From CBDFKJ01 sp965248805 (GTDB lineage: Bacteria > Pseudomonadota > Alphaproteobacteria > UBA6615), in assembly GCA_965248805.1 (NCBI GenBank), contig CBDFKJ010000009.1, positions 1,984,001 through 2,048,000 of the forward strand: 64,000 nt of DNA, written 5' to 3'. The notes below the pieces were generated by a model. It saw only the letters and a program-made list of their open reading frames with translations, did no database searches and was not told the DNA's origin. How positions within the stretch are numbered: the stretch's first letter is position 1; each line of letters begins with the position of its first letter. This document shows positions 25,402 through 33,569 of the stretch, in pieces. Made by a program: the position numbers and the translations under genes.

Positions 25402-27093
25402 GTGCTGCTTCGCCCCCGCCAGAAGACGTTTGTCGAGCGCAGTCTTCGCGCGCTCGAGGAGCACGGCAATACGATTGGGGTGGCTCCAACCGGATCAGGC
25501 AAGACTTTGATGCTCTCGGGCGTGGTCGGCCGGCTGCTGGCGGACAACGACGCCAAGGCCTGCGTGCTCGCTCACCGCGACGAGCTGACCGCGCAGAACG
25601 TCCTCAAGTTCGCCAAGGTCAATCCGGCCCTCTCGACCTCGATCATCGATTCCCGCACCAAGTCGTGGAGTGGCCGCACCACCTTCGCCATGGTCCCGAC
25701 GCTCGCCCGCGCGGCCAACCTCGAGGCCATGCCGGCGCTCGACCTGGTGGTCATCGACGAGGCACATCACGCCGCCGCCGACAGCTACCGGCGGATTATC
25801 GATCGGGCCCGCAAGCGCAACCCCGACGTCCGCGCTTTCGGGGTCACTGCGACGCCCAACCGCGGTGACCGGAAGGGTCTGCGGCCGGTGTTCTCCAACG
25901 TCGCCGACCAAATCATGATGGGCGAGCTGATCGGCTCGGGTCATCTGGTGCGGCCGCACACCTTCGTCGTCGATGTCGGCGCCCGGGAGGCGCTCAGGAA
26001 GGTCCGCCGGACCGCCGCCGATTTCGACATGGCCGAAGTCGCCGCCATCATGAACACGGCGCCGATCACCGAGGCGGTGATCAAGCACTGGCGTGAAAAG
26101 GCCTCTGACCGCCAGACCGCTATTTTCTGTTCGACCGTCGATCACGCCCGCAACGTGCGCGACGCCTTCGTCGCGGCGGGCATCGATGCCGGGATGATCT
26201 GGGGCGACATGCCCGAGAGCGAGCGCGGCGCGGCGCTTGCCGCCTATCGCCGCGGCGAAACCCGGGTGATGGTCAACGTCGCGGTGCTGACCGAGGGCTG
26301 GGACCATCCGCCGACGAGCTGCGTCGTCCTGCTGCGGCCGTCTTCCTACAAGTCGACCATGATCCAGATGGTCGGCCGCGGCCTGCGCACCATCGATCCC
26401 GCCGAGTTCCCCGGCGTTATCAAGACCGACTGCATCGTGCTCGACTTCGGCATCTCCAGCCTGATGCACGGCACCCTCGAACAGGACATCGATCTCGATG
26501 GGCACGAGGCCGATGGCGAGGCGCCGATGAAGGACTGCCCGGAGTGCGGCGCCATCGTGCCGCTGGCGGTCCTGGAATGTCCGATCTGCGGCTACCAGTG
26601 GCCGTGGGAAGGCGAGGCCGCCGACGGCGGCACGGACCGCCTCCCGCTCGATGACTTCATGATGTCGGAGATCGATCTCCTGAAGCGGTCGAGCTTCCGC
26701 TGGGCAGATCTGTTCGGCGACGACGCGGCGCTCATCGCCAACGGTTTTCATGCCTGGGGCGGGATTTTCTTTCTCGAAGGACGCTGGCATGCATTGGGCG
26801 GCGCGAAGCAACAGCAACCGCGCCTGTTGAGCATCGGCGAGCGGACGGTCTGTCTGGCCGCGGCCGACGATTGGTTGAACGACAACGAGACCGACGAGAG
26901 CGCGCACAAGAGCCGGAGCTGGCTGAACCAGCCGGCGACCGAAAAGCAGATGCGCTACCTCCCGCCGCAATGCCGCCACGACTACGGCATGAACCGTTAT
27001 CAGGCATCGGCGCTGCTCACCTTCACATTCAACAAGCGAGCGATCCGTCGGTTGGTCATGAATCAGGCGGGCGAGCAGAGAGAGGCCGCGTGA
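25402..27093 (+). CDS. Phage SF2 (DEAD/DEAH) helicase
   Basis: About 563 residues from GTG 25402. Walker A APTGSGKT, Walker B VIDEAHHAA (DEAH), motif III VTATPNRGD, motif VI QMVGRGLRTI; a zinc ribbon follows the helicase core (CPECGAIVPLAVLECPICGY). C-terminal domain of unknown role. DNA unwinding in phage replication or recombination. The longer frame from 25261 overlaps the previous gene and is not favoured. Confidence 0.9.
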   Translation: MLLRPRQKTFVERSLRALEEHGNTIGVAPTGSGKTLMLSGVVGRLLADNDAKACVLAHRDELTAQNVLKFAKVNPALSTSIIDSRTKSWSGRTTFAMVPTLARAANLEAMPALDLVVIDEAHHAAADSYRRIIDRARKRNPDVRAFGVTATPNRGDRKGLRPVFSNVADQIMMGELIGSGHLVRPHTFVVDVGAREALRKVRRTAADFDMAEVAAIMNTAPITEAVIKHWREKASDRQTAIFCSTVDHARNVRDAFVAAGIDAGMIWGDMPESERGAALAAYRRGETRVMVNVAVLTEGWDHPPTSCVVLLRPSSYKSTMIQMVGRGLRTIDPAEFPGVIKTDCIVLDFGISSLMHGTLEQDIDLDGHEADGEAPMKDCPECGAIVPLAVLECPICGYQWPWEGEAADGGTDRLPLDDFMMSEIDLLKRSSFRWADLFGDDAALIANGFHAWGGIFFLEGRWHALGGAKQQQPRLLSIGERTVCLAAADDWLNDNETDESAHKSRSWLNQPATEKQMRYLPPQCRHDYGMNRYQASALLTFTFNKRAIRRLVMNQAGEQREAA

Positions 27094-27137
27094 TGGTTGT
27101 CCCACGGCCGCACTCACTCACTCCCATTGGAGTCGTG

Positions 27138-27581
27138 CTAGGCGACCCCGACAACCAGACGCTTGCCGAACACCGCCAGCGCGTCCTCGATACGTCCGAT
27201 CTTCGAGGCGTGCTCCGGGTTCAAGAGGCGCCGAACGTCGCTTTCGTGGACCCCCATATGCTTGGCCAAGGCCACTTTGGTCATGCCCGAGGTGCGCAGT
27301 TCAGTATAAAGCGCCGCCTTGGCAGCGATCACCGCCGGTGCCGCGACCATCGTGCGCCCGCGCGCCGGCGACGGCGCGGGGATTTCGCCCCCTTCGATCA
27401 TGGTGGTGGCGAGAAGTTCGCGCAGGAGGTCCGACGCTTCCGTCAGCGCCTCGTCACGATCAGCCCCGTCGGTTGCACCCCATCCGAAATCGGGGAGGGT
27501 TACGACAACGCGCCCGTCCTCGTCAGTTTCCAATTCTGCGGGGTAGGCAAACGCCGCCCGCGATGCTGGATATCGTGCCAT
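27138..27581 (-). CDS. hicB: HicB antitoxin
   Basis: 147 residues from ATG 27581. N-terminal degraded-RNase-H-like HicB fold (FAYPAELETDEDGRVVVTLP, DFGWGATDGADRDEALTEA), C-terminal HTH (MTKVALAKHMGVHESDVRRL). Neutralises HicA and binds the operator. Unlike the surrounding rightward replication genes it is read leftward, with hicA upstream. Confidence 0.9.
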   Translation of the reverse strand: MARYPASRAAFAYPAELETDEDGRVVVTLPDFGWGATDGADRDEALTEASDLLRELLATTMIEGGEIPAPSPARGRTMVAAPAVIAAKAALYTELRTSGMTKVALAKHMGVHESDVRRLLNPEHASKIGRIEDALAVFGKRLVVGVA

Positions 27582-27608
27582 AGCGACCTGCCTCACAGTT
27601 TTGAAACA

Positions 27609-27821
27609 TTATATCTCATCGCGTTTCAGCCCGAGGTCACGGAGCATCTTGCGAAGCAACCCCTTGCCAATTTCCTTCTTGCGGTCTTTGACCGTCGTCT
27701 TCCGGTCGCCGTAGTACAGCGTGCCGTGGCTGCCGGGACCTTCGGTGGCGGCGAAATAGACCTCGACGCCCCTCAGACGCCCAAGCTTCCGAATGGCACG
27801 TATGAATTGGGCTCCCGTCAT
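27609..27821 (-). CDS. hicA: HicA toxin (mRNA interferase)
   Basis: 70 residues from ATG 27821; an in-frame ATG at 27839 inside the operator is less likely. Double-stranded-RNA-binding-like fold with catalytic His in GPGSHGTLYYG and KTTVKDRKKEIGKGLLRKML. Cleaves mRNA when HicB is lost. Precedes hicB by 27 bases. A lysogen-addiction or anti-phage function is plausible. Confidence 0.9.
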   Translation of the reverse strand: MTGAQFIRAIRKLGRLRGVEVYFAATEGPGSHGTLYYGDRKTTVKDRKKEIGKGLLRKMLRDLGLKRDEI

Positions 27822-27831
27822 GATCCAAGTA

Positions 27832-27882
27832 TCGGGCATTTATGCTCGATTGTCAAGAGGAAAATCGGGCAGTTTTGCTCGA
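27832..27882. promoter_or_regulatory. Tandem palindromes, likely HicAB operator
   Basis: TCGGGCATTTATGCTCGA (27832-27849) and TCGGGCAGTTTTGCTCGA (27865-27882): two 18-base imperfect palindromes sharing 16 of 18 bases, 33 bases centre to centre, directly upstream of hicA. Fits autoregulation by HicB dimers. Confidence 0.7.
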
Positions 27883-28086
27883 AGAGCGGACCAGGCCTCA
27901 ACACATTCGATGTAAAGGAGTCATTTAGTGCGTCCTCTGATTCGTAGCCTATTTCAACCGCTGCGCCAGCGTTGGCGCTGGTGGATGACGACGAGGGCAG
28001 CAGGAAAATGAGCGACAACGCGAAACAGTCTGAGTGCCCGCTGGAGCGACGTGTTCGACCGCCTGTCCGAGGCTGAGTGATGATTG
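27883..28086. other. Short interval, only tiny possible peptides
   Basis: A GTG frame at 27928 behind AAAGGAG gives 27 residues (VRPLIRSLFQPLRQRWRWW...), and its stop overlaps an ATG at 28008. Neither is recognisable. These could be leader peptides or debris. Confidence 0.3.
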
Positions 28087-28479
28087 ATGAACATGCACCA
28101 TCATCGGCGCCGGCTTTACTCCCGCGAGCCGTTCTGCGTCGTCTGCCGGCGGCCGCCGCGCGGCTTCGGTTGGTTCGATACGTCAGGATTCCGGCCCCCG
28201 CGTCAGCCGGTGAAATTCTGCTCGATGGTCTGCCAGGAGCACTGGACCCGCCGCGCGCGGCGGAGCACCGCCGTGATTGATCTCAGCGAACAGGAGCGTG
28301 CGGCCATCCGCGCCGCCATGAAGCCGGTCGCCGAGATCATGGAAGAGATCGGCTGGCCGACGCGACTCGCGGAACTCACCGAGGCCCACGTTCTGGCCCT
28401 GATCGAGGTCGCGGTCGGCGGCTTCCAGGACGCCATGCACGCCACCGCCGCGGCCGACGACACGGAAGTCCCGTTCTGA
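28087..28479 (+). CDS. DUF6511-type phage protein with zinc finger
   Basis: 130 residues from ATG 28087. N-terminal Cys motif CVVCRRPPRGFGW ... KFCSMVCQEHW suggests a zinc knuckle; C-terminal helical domain (LSEQERAAIRAAMKPVAEIM, TEAHVLALIEVAVGGFQDAM). The C-terminal part resembles the DUF6511 family of unknown function. Stop overlaps the nuclease start by one base. Confidence 0.6.
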   Translation: MNMHHHRRRLYSREPFCVVCRRPPRGFGWFDTSGFRPPRQPVKFCSMVCQEHWTRRARRSTAVIDLSEQERAAIRAAMKPVAEIMEEIGWPTRLAELTEAHVLALIEVAVGGFQDAMHATAAADDTEVPF

Positions 28480-29246
28480 TGCTGGACTTCAATCATTCGG
28501 CCAAATTCGCCGAGCAGGTGACCACTCTGATCGACGAGGCTCTGGTGGCCGGGAACGCGGCGCTGCCACCTCGCGACTATCTCGGCGGCTCACGCCTCGG
28601 CGTCCCGTGCGAGCGCGCGCTCCAGTACGAGTTTGCCCGGGCGCCGAAGGACGACGGCGCCGATTTCGACGGTAAGACGCTGCGCATCTTCGCGGCCGGC
28701 CATGTCTTCGAGGATCTGGCCATTAGCTGGCTGCGCGCCGCCGGGTTCGATCTCTACACCACCCGCGGCAACCGGCCGGACGGCGGCCAGTTCGGCTTCT
28801 TGGTCGCCGGCGGGCGCATCCGCGGACATGTGGACGGCATCATCGCCGCCGGTCCCGAAGGCCTGCTGCCGGGCTGTCCAGCGCTCTGGGAGTGCAAGTC
28901 CCTCAACGCGAAGTCGTGGAAGGACACGGTAAAGCGCGGGCTTGCCGTCTCCAAGCCGGTCTACGCCGCTCAGATCGCGGTCTATCAGGCCTACATGGAA
29001 GCGAGCGTGCTGGGCATCTCGGCCAACCCGGCGCTGTTCACCGCGATCAACAAGGACACCGCCGAGCTTCATCACGAGCTGGTGCCGTTCGACGGCGCGC
29101 TCGCGCAGGCGGCGAGCGACAAGGCGGTGCGCATCATCAACGCGACCGAGGCCGGCGAACTGCTGCCGCGCATCGCGCAGTCCGCCGACTTCCACGAATG
29201 CCGGTTCTGCGCCTGGGCGGACCGCTGCTGGAGGGCCGAGCCGTGA
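28479..29246 (+). CDS. Cas4/RecB-like Fe-S exonuclease of phage recombination
   Basis: 255 residues. PD-(D/E)XK nuclease: GHVDGIIAAGP supplies the Asp and ALWECKSLN the E-x-K. One Cys near the front (LGVPCERALQYE) and three at the end (CRFCAWADRC) reproduce the four-cysteine iron-sulfur arrangement of Cas4 and AddB. Likely a 5'-end resecting nuclease working with the Sak4-type ATPase. No cas genes or CRISPR repeats are nearby. Confidence 0.8.
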   Translation: MLDFNHSAKFAEQVTTLIDEALVAGNAALPPRDYLGGSRLGVPCERALQYEFARAPKDDGADFDGKTLRIFAAGHVFEDLAISWLRAAGFDLYTTRGNRPDGGQFGFLVAGGRIRGHVDGIIAAGPEGLLPGCPALWECKSLNAKSWKDTVKRGLAVSKPVYAAQIAVYQAYMEASVLGISANPALFTAINKDTAELHHELVPFDGALAQAASDKAVRIINATEAGELLPRIAQSADFHECRFCAWADRCWRAEP

Positions 29247-29265
29247 GCGCGCTGGAGGGTGAGCG

Positions 29266-29865
29266 GTGACTGAAGCCTATCCCCTGCACTGGCCCGAAGG
29301 GTGGCCGCGCACGCTCGAGCGTAAGCGGCTGTGGTCTCTGCCCGGAGGTCGCGGTGCGACACCGGAATGGGACGCCGGGCTTGATCGTCTGACCGGCGAG
29401 CTGCGTCGCCTGGGCGCCGTTAACATCGTCGTCTCCACCAATCAGCCATTGCGCCGCGACGGACTGCCTTACCTAGCCACGCGAAGGATCGAAGATCCCG
29501 GCGCGGCCGTTTTTTTCATGTTTGATCGCCGACAGATGGCGATGGCGCAGGATCGCTACGAACTGCTCGCCGACAACATCAGATCCCTGGCTCTGGCGAT
29601 CGAGGGCATGCGGCAGATGCAGCGCCACGGCGGCGGTCACATGATGGAGAGGGCGTTTGCGGGCTTTGCGGCGCTGCCGCCGCCAAGCGCCACCAACGGC
29701 CGACCCTGGACCGAAGTGCTCGGCCTGTCGGCCACAGCATCACGGGACGAAATCGAGAAAGCCTATCGGCGCCGCGCGAAAACCGCGCACCCCGACCACG
29801 GCGGCTCGACCGAAGCCATGGCCACCCTCAACGTCGCCTACGATGAGGCACGCGCGAGGCAATGA
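29266..29865 (+). CDS. J-domain phage protein
   Basis: 199 residues. Residues ~145-195 form a DnaJ domain (TEVLGLSATASRDEIEKAYR, then HPDHGG with the HPD motif). N-terminal domain (IVVSTNQPLRRDGLPYLAT) is of unknown function. It could recruit host DnaK to the replication complex, as lambda P/DnaJ do by other means. Confidence 0.8.
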   Translation: MTEAYPLHWPEGWPRTLERKRLWSLPGGRGATPEWDAGLDRLTGELRRLGAVNIVVSTNQPLRRDGLPYLATRRIEDPGAAVFFMFDRRQMAMAQDRYELLADNIRSLALAIEGMRQMQRHGGGHMMERAFAGFAALPPPSATNGRPWTEVLGLSATASRDEIEKAYRRRAKTAHPDHGGSTEAMATLNVAYDEARARQ

Positions 29866-29881
29866 ACAACAGGGTGCCGGC

Positions 29882-30090
29882 ATGACACACACCTGCCATT
29901 GGCCGGGCTGCAGCCGCGCAGTGCCGCCGCGCGTGTGGGGCTGCCGCGAGCACTGGTTCCGGCTTCCCCGGTGCCTGCGGAACCGCATCTGGTCGGCCTA
30001 TAGGCCGACCAGGAGACCGACAAGAAACCGAGCGCGGAATACGTGCAAGCCGCCCGCGCTGTCCAGCAGTGGATTGGAGCACACCGATGA
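29882..30090 (+). pseudogene. Small Cys-rich phage protein with frameshift
   Basis: From ATG 29882: MTHTCHWPGCSRAVPPRVWG, CREHWFRLPRCLRNRIW, SAYRP. After about 30004 the expected continuation (DQETDKKPSAEYVQAARAVQ, ending QWIGAHR) is found one frame over and stops at 30088-30090 overlapping the next ATG. One missing base explains the break, and it lies inside a perfect 24-base palindrome (29989-30012). Confidence 0.7.
29989..30012. repeat. Perfect 24-bp palindrome
   Basis: Left half CTGGTCGGCCTA, right half TAGGCCGACCAG, no spacer. It coincides with the frameshift of the host gene. A palindrome can promote replication slippage or cause sequencing error. Confidence 0.85.
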
Positions 30091-32285
30091 CCGACGACGT
30101 GAAGAACAACGACGACGTAGTCGACCTGAACCGCTGGCGCGATTTCAACGACGCCGAGCCCCAGCGTCTTGACGGCGCCTGGCCCGCTCATGAGGTTGAG
30201 AGTGCCGACGAGATCAAGTCGCGCATGCTCGTCAACATCCGCGGCGTGCTTTCATATCTGCTGCCGGGCGGCGTCTTCCAGCGCGGCAAGTTCCTGGTCG
30301 GTGACATCCACGGCAACCGGGGCGACAGCCTCAATGTCGAGATCGAGGGCCGCAAGGCCGGCATGTGGCACGACTTCGCGACCGGCGAGGGCGGCGACAT
30401 CATCGGGCTGTGGGCGGCGGCGACCGGCCGCGACATTCGGGTCGATTTTCAGACCGTCATCCTCGACATCCTCGCCTGGCTCGAGGGCCGTACCCGGACC
30501 CTGCAAGAAGACCGGGTCGGCAAGCCTCGAAGAAAGAAGCCGCCGGTCGACGAACTCGGCCCAATCACCACCAAGTGGGACTATCTCGATGACGACGGCC
30601 GGCTGATTGCCGTCGTCTATTGCTATGATCCGCCCGGCGGCAAGCAGTTCCGGCCCTGGGACGTGCGGGCGCGTAAAGCGCGAGCGCCCGATCCGCGCCC
30701 GCTTTACAACCGGCCCGGCATCAAGGCGGCCTCCGAGGTCATTCTGGTCGAGGGCGAGAAATCCGCCGCGGCGCTGATCGAACAAGGGATCTCCGCCACC
30801 ACCGCCATGAACGGCGCTTCGGCGCCGGTTGCAAAGACCGACTGGTCGCCGCTCAAGGGCAAGCGCGTGCTGATCTGGCCCGATCACGACGAACCCGGCC
30901 GGCAATACGCAGAGGTCGCATCCCAGGCGGTGCTCACCGCCGGCGCCGCATCGGTCGCCGTTCTCAATCCGCCCGGCAATAAGCCGGACAAGTGGGATGC
31001 GGCCGACGCGGTGGCCGAGCACATGGATGTCACATCGTTCATCGCCACCGCCCCGCGCCAGGCCGTGCGACCCGTCGAAAAGCCGCTGGAACTCCCTGAC
31101 TGGTTTGCCACCCGCTATGCCGGCGGCGCGCCAAAACAGCAGTTTCTGGTCGACGGCTCGATTCCCCTGGGCGTCGTCTCGGTGCTCGCCGCCATGGGCG
31201 ATACCGGCAAGGGCATGATCACTCTGGATCTGGCGCTGTCGGTTGCCACCGGAAAGCCGCGCGCGGTCTCGGTCAGCCCCGAGCCCATGGCCTTGGGCGG
31301 TGCGGTGCGCGCCTTCGGCACCGCCGTCGTGATCACCGCCGAGGACGACGAGGCTGAGGTGCACCGCCGTCTCGAACGCCTCGATCCCGAACGGGCACGC
31401 CTCAAACAGCCCGAACGGCTGATCGTGGTGCCGCTGCCCAACGCCGGCGGGCCGATCCCGCTCGTCACTTCGGGCCGCAATGGCCCCGAAGCGACCGCGC
31501 GGTTCCACGATCTGCGCGACCAACTCGCCGGCATCGCCGATCTCAGGCTGGTGGTGCTCGATCCCCTGTCGTCCTTCATCCATGCCGACGTCAATGCCGA
31601 TCCGGCCGCCAGCAGTTTCGTCACCGGACTGCTCGCAGGCCTCGCCACCGAGACCGGCGCCGCAATCATCGTCGCTCACCACATGCGCAAGCCCCAGGGC
31701 AACCGGCCGATATCAACAGTCGAGCAGGCGCGCGACGCGGTGCGCGGCACCAGCGCCCTCGTCGACGGCGTGCGCCTAGTCTACGCGCTCTGGCCAACGT
31801 CCGAAGACTATCAGCGCGGCGTGTTCAAGGCTCTCGACGAGAAGCCTGCTCGCAACGCCGTGTTCCAGGGCGCCGTGGTCAAAGCCAATGGTACCGTCGA
31901 CCGCACCATCCGCACCTATCTCAGGGCGCCCACCGGGCTGCTGGCCGACATCACGGAGCGCTTGGATGAACGGCGCACGGCGGCCGCGGAGTTCTCCGAA
32001 GCGCTGATCGCCTCAATCGCGCGGGCGGCTAAGAAAGGCCACCCGTTCACCCATACCGGTGGGAACGGCGTCTATCGCCAGCGCCATCGCCTTGCGGCCA
32101 TCTTTCACGACGTCACCCGCAAGCGCATCGAGGCCCTGGTGCAGGAACTGCTCAACGAGAGCGTCCTGGTCAAAGGCAAGGCCTCCGGCTCGAAGGAGGA
32201 CAAGTGGCTCGACGTACCCACCGGACCCTTCGCCGAGGGCGTCGGCGAGTTCGTTTTGGGCGCTGATAAGGGGGAGAACAAATGA
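30087..32285 (+). CDS. Phage primase-helicase (TOPRIM plus RepA-like ATPase)
   Basis: 732 residues from ATG 30087. TOPRIM-like centre: VILVEGEKSAAALIEQG (E) and VLIWPDHDEPG (DxD). AAA_25/RepA-type helicase: Walker A AAMGDTGKGM, Walker B LRLVVLDPLSSF, and a conserved HH in IIVAHHMRKPQG. C-terminal winged-helix-like tail. Would initiate or drive phage DNA replication. Its stop overlaps the next small frame, and an origin-like repeat cluster follows. Confidence 0.88.
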   Translation: MTDDVKNNDDVVDLNRWRDFNDAEPQRLDGAWPAHEVESADEIKSRMLVNIRGVLSYLLPGGVFQRGKFLVGDIHGNRGDSLNVEIEGRKAGMWHDFATGEGGDIIGLWAAATGRDIRVDFQTVILDILAWLEGRTRTLQEDRVGKPRRKKPPVDELGPITTKWDYLDDDGRLIAVVYCYDPPGGKQFRPWDVRARKARAPDPRPLYNRPGIKAASEVILVEGEKSAAALIEQGISATTAMNGASAPVAKTDWSPLKGKRVLIWPDHDEPGRQYAEVASQAVLTAGAASVAVLNPPGNKPDKWDAADAVAEHMDVTSFIATAPRQAVRPVEKPLELPDWFATRYAGGAPKQQFLVDGSIPLGVVSVLAAMGDTGKGMITLDLALSVATGKPRAVSVSPEPMALGGAVRAFGTAVVITAEDDEAEVHRRLERLDPERARLKQPERLIVVPLPNAGGPIPLVTSGRNGPEATARFHDLRDQLAGIADLRLVVLDPLSSFIHADVNADPAASSFVTGLLAGLATETGAAIIVAHHMRKPQGNRPISTVEQARDAVRGTSALVDGVRLVYALWPTSEDYQRGVFKALDEKPARNAVFQGAVVKANGTVDRTIRTYLRAPTGLLADITERLDERRTAAAEFSEALIASIARAAKKGHPFTHTGGNGVYRQRHRLAAIFHDVTRKRIEALVQELLNESVLVKGKASGSKEDKWLDVPTGPFAEGVGEFVLGADKGENK

Positions 32286-32614
32286 GGGTCATATCCAATC
32301 TCGTTCCCGCTTCCCGACCCTTCCCGCACCGTTCCCGGGAAGCAAATCTCGTTCCCGCTTCCCGCTTCCCGCCGGGAACGAAAATTCGACGGGAACGAAA
32401 ACGCCAATATTTTCAACTCTTTATCGACTTCGCACCGTTCCCGTTCCCGAGTTGGGCGGGAACGAAAAAGCCAATGATTTCAAAGGTTACCGCTTCCCAC
32501 ACACCCCCCCCTTACGGGGGAGGGTGTGTGTGTGCGTGTGGGGACACACACACACCCCCTCTGGTGGGAAGGTGCGGTTCCCGGCTGGTTGCTGAGATCC
32601 GGAGCACGAAATGA
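32282..32614 (+). CDS. Possible small phage protein over the repeat region
   Basis: 110 codons, ATG overlapping the primase stop. The sequence is Arg/Pro-rich because it is written across the GGGAACG repeats and the C/A-rich hairpin, so it may not be a real protein. ATGA coupling is the only positive sign. Confidence 0.3.
   Translation: MRVISNLVPASRPFPHRSREANLVPASRFPPGTKIRRERKRQYFQLFIDFAPFPFPSWAGTKKPMISKVTASHTPPPYGGGCVCACGDTHTPPLVGRCGSRLVAEIRSTK
32297..32468. repeat. GGGAACG repeat cluster, possible phage origin
   Basis: Eight GGGAACG/CGTTCCC copies in 170 bases: 32302, 32330, 32350, 32436, 32442 (CGTTCCC) and 32374, 32391, 32458 (GGGAACG, each followed by AAAA). A 20-base exact direct repeat AATCTCGTTCCCGCTTCCCG sits at 32297-32316 and 32345-32364. 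An A/T-rich stretch (32405-32425) is embedded. Placement right after the primase-helicase suggests an iteron-type origin. Confidence 0.5.
32493..32571. repeat. Cloverleaf-like inverted repeat, C/A and G/T rich
   Basis: Outer arms CTTCCCAC (32493-32500) and GTGGGAAG (32564-32571) enclose two further foldbacks built from CACACACCCC and GGGGTGTGTG type runs. Strong secondary structure in either strand. May be part of the origin, a terminator or a processing site. Confidence 0.6.
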
Positions 32615-33153
32615 CCGATCCGACCGTGTTCAAAAAATCACAGCCCGATGAGGCGCCCCAGCCGGCGATGGCGAGCGGCGCAATCGGCGATGTCATCCTC
32701 GCGCTCGATCTCGGCACCATGACCGGCTGGGCGCTGCGCAGCCCGGACGGCACGAAGACGAGCGGCACGGAATCGTTCCGGCCGGACCGCTTCGAGGGCG
32801 GCGGCATGCGCTACCTCCGCTTCAAACACTGGCTGACCGAGCTCAAGAACACCGCCGGCGGCATCCATGCCATCTTCTTCGAAGAGGTCCGCCGCCATGC
32901 CGGCACCAACGCGGCCCACATCTACGGCGGCTTCCTGGCGCACGTGACCGCCTGGTGCGAGCACCACGGAATTCCCTACCGGGGCGTGCCGGTCGGCACC
33001 ATCAAGCGCCACGTCACCGGCAAGGGCAACGCGTCCAAGCAGGCGGTAATCTCCGCCGTCCGCGAGCGCGGTTTTGACCCTACCGACGACAACGAGGCCG
33101 ACGCCATCGCGCTGCTTCTATGGGCGACCGATGCCCGGGCGGGTGCGCGATGA
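32611..33153 (+). CDS. RuvC-like Holliday-junction resolvase
   Basis: 180 residues. RNase H-like fold with acidic residues in ILALDLGTMTGWA (D), AIFFEEVRRH (E), and DDNEADAIALLLW (D). Also AHIYGGFLAHVTAWCEHHG, typical of phage RuvC. Resolves recombination intermediates. ATGA overlap with the next gene. Confidence 0.9.
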   Translation: MTDPTVFKKSQPDEAPQPAMASGAIGDVILALDLGTMTGWALRSPDGTKTSGTESFRPDRFEGGGMRYLRFKHWLTELKNTAGGIHAIFFEEVRRHAGTNAAHIYGGFLAHVTAWCEHHGIPYRGVPVGTIKRHVTGKGNASKQAVISAVRERGFDPTDDNEADAIALLLWATDARAGAR

Positions 33154-33395
33154 ACGGGCCCGATCTGCTCCGTCACGCCGCCGGCGTCGTCGACAAGCGT
33201 AGGTCCGACTACGGCGAGCCCGAGGACCTGTTCGCGAACATCGCCCGGCGCGGGTCACAGGTGGGCTGGTCGACGCTGTCGCAACTCCCGGCCCATGAGC
33301 GCCACGTCGCCGTCGGCGGACCCAAGATCACCGGAGCGATGGCGAAAATCTTAGATCGCATAGGCGACAAGATGAGCAACCTACGATGCGCGTAA
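33150..33395 (+). CDS. DUF6378-like phage protein, atypical C terminus
   Basis: 81 residues. The first half (VVDKRRSDYGEPEDLFANIA) matches the DUF6378 pattern of phage proteins; the second half departs from what I would expect (VGWSTLSQLPAHERHVAVGG, AMAKILDRIGDKMSNL) and may be a chimera. Function unknown. Confidence 0.55.
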   Translation: MNGPDLLRHAAGVVDKRRSDYGEPEDLFANIARRGSQVGWSTLSQLPAHERHVAVGGPKITGAMAKILDRIGDKMSNLRCA

Positions 33396-33569
33396 CTTTT
33401 CGGAGGCACGAACGTGAGCCAATATTGCGACTGCTGTTTGCAACCGAGTTACGAAAGGACGAACGCATGAGGGCTGAAAATTGAACCACGAACCGCTATG
33501 TAATGACGCCGCGGCGTTGCCAAGGAAACGGCGTCATGAGCGGCAGACCATGGTCGGAGAAAATAAACT
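33396..33569. other. Intergenic stretch with a tiny frame and an inverted repeat
   Basis: GTG 33414 behind CGGAGG gives an 18-residue peptide containing CDCC. Downstream ATGACGCCG (33502-33510) and CGGCGTCAT form a 9-bp inverted repeat ahead of the DUF6765 gene, possibly its control region. Confidence 0.35.

Noticed and set aside
25495..27117. 540-codon leftward frame
   Set aside because: Antisense to the SF2 helicase with all motifs on the other strand.
28479..29246. CRISPR-Cas locus because of the Cas4-like nuclease
   Set aside because: No CRISPR repeat array and no other cas gene in the window; context is phage recombination.
30252..31682. 476-codon leftward frame
   Set aside because: Antisense to the primase-helicase; no domain visible.
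32498..32560. Ordinary rho-independent terminator in the C/A-rich region
   Set aside because: No T-run follows either hairpin; structure is multi-armed.
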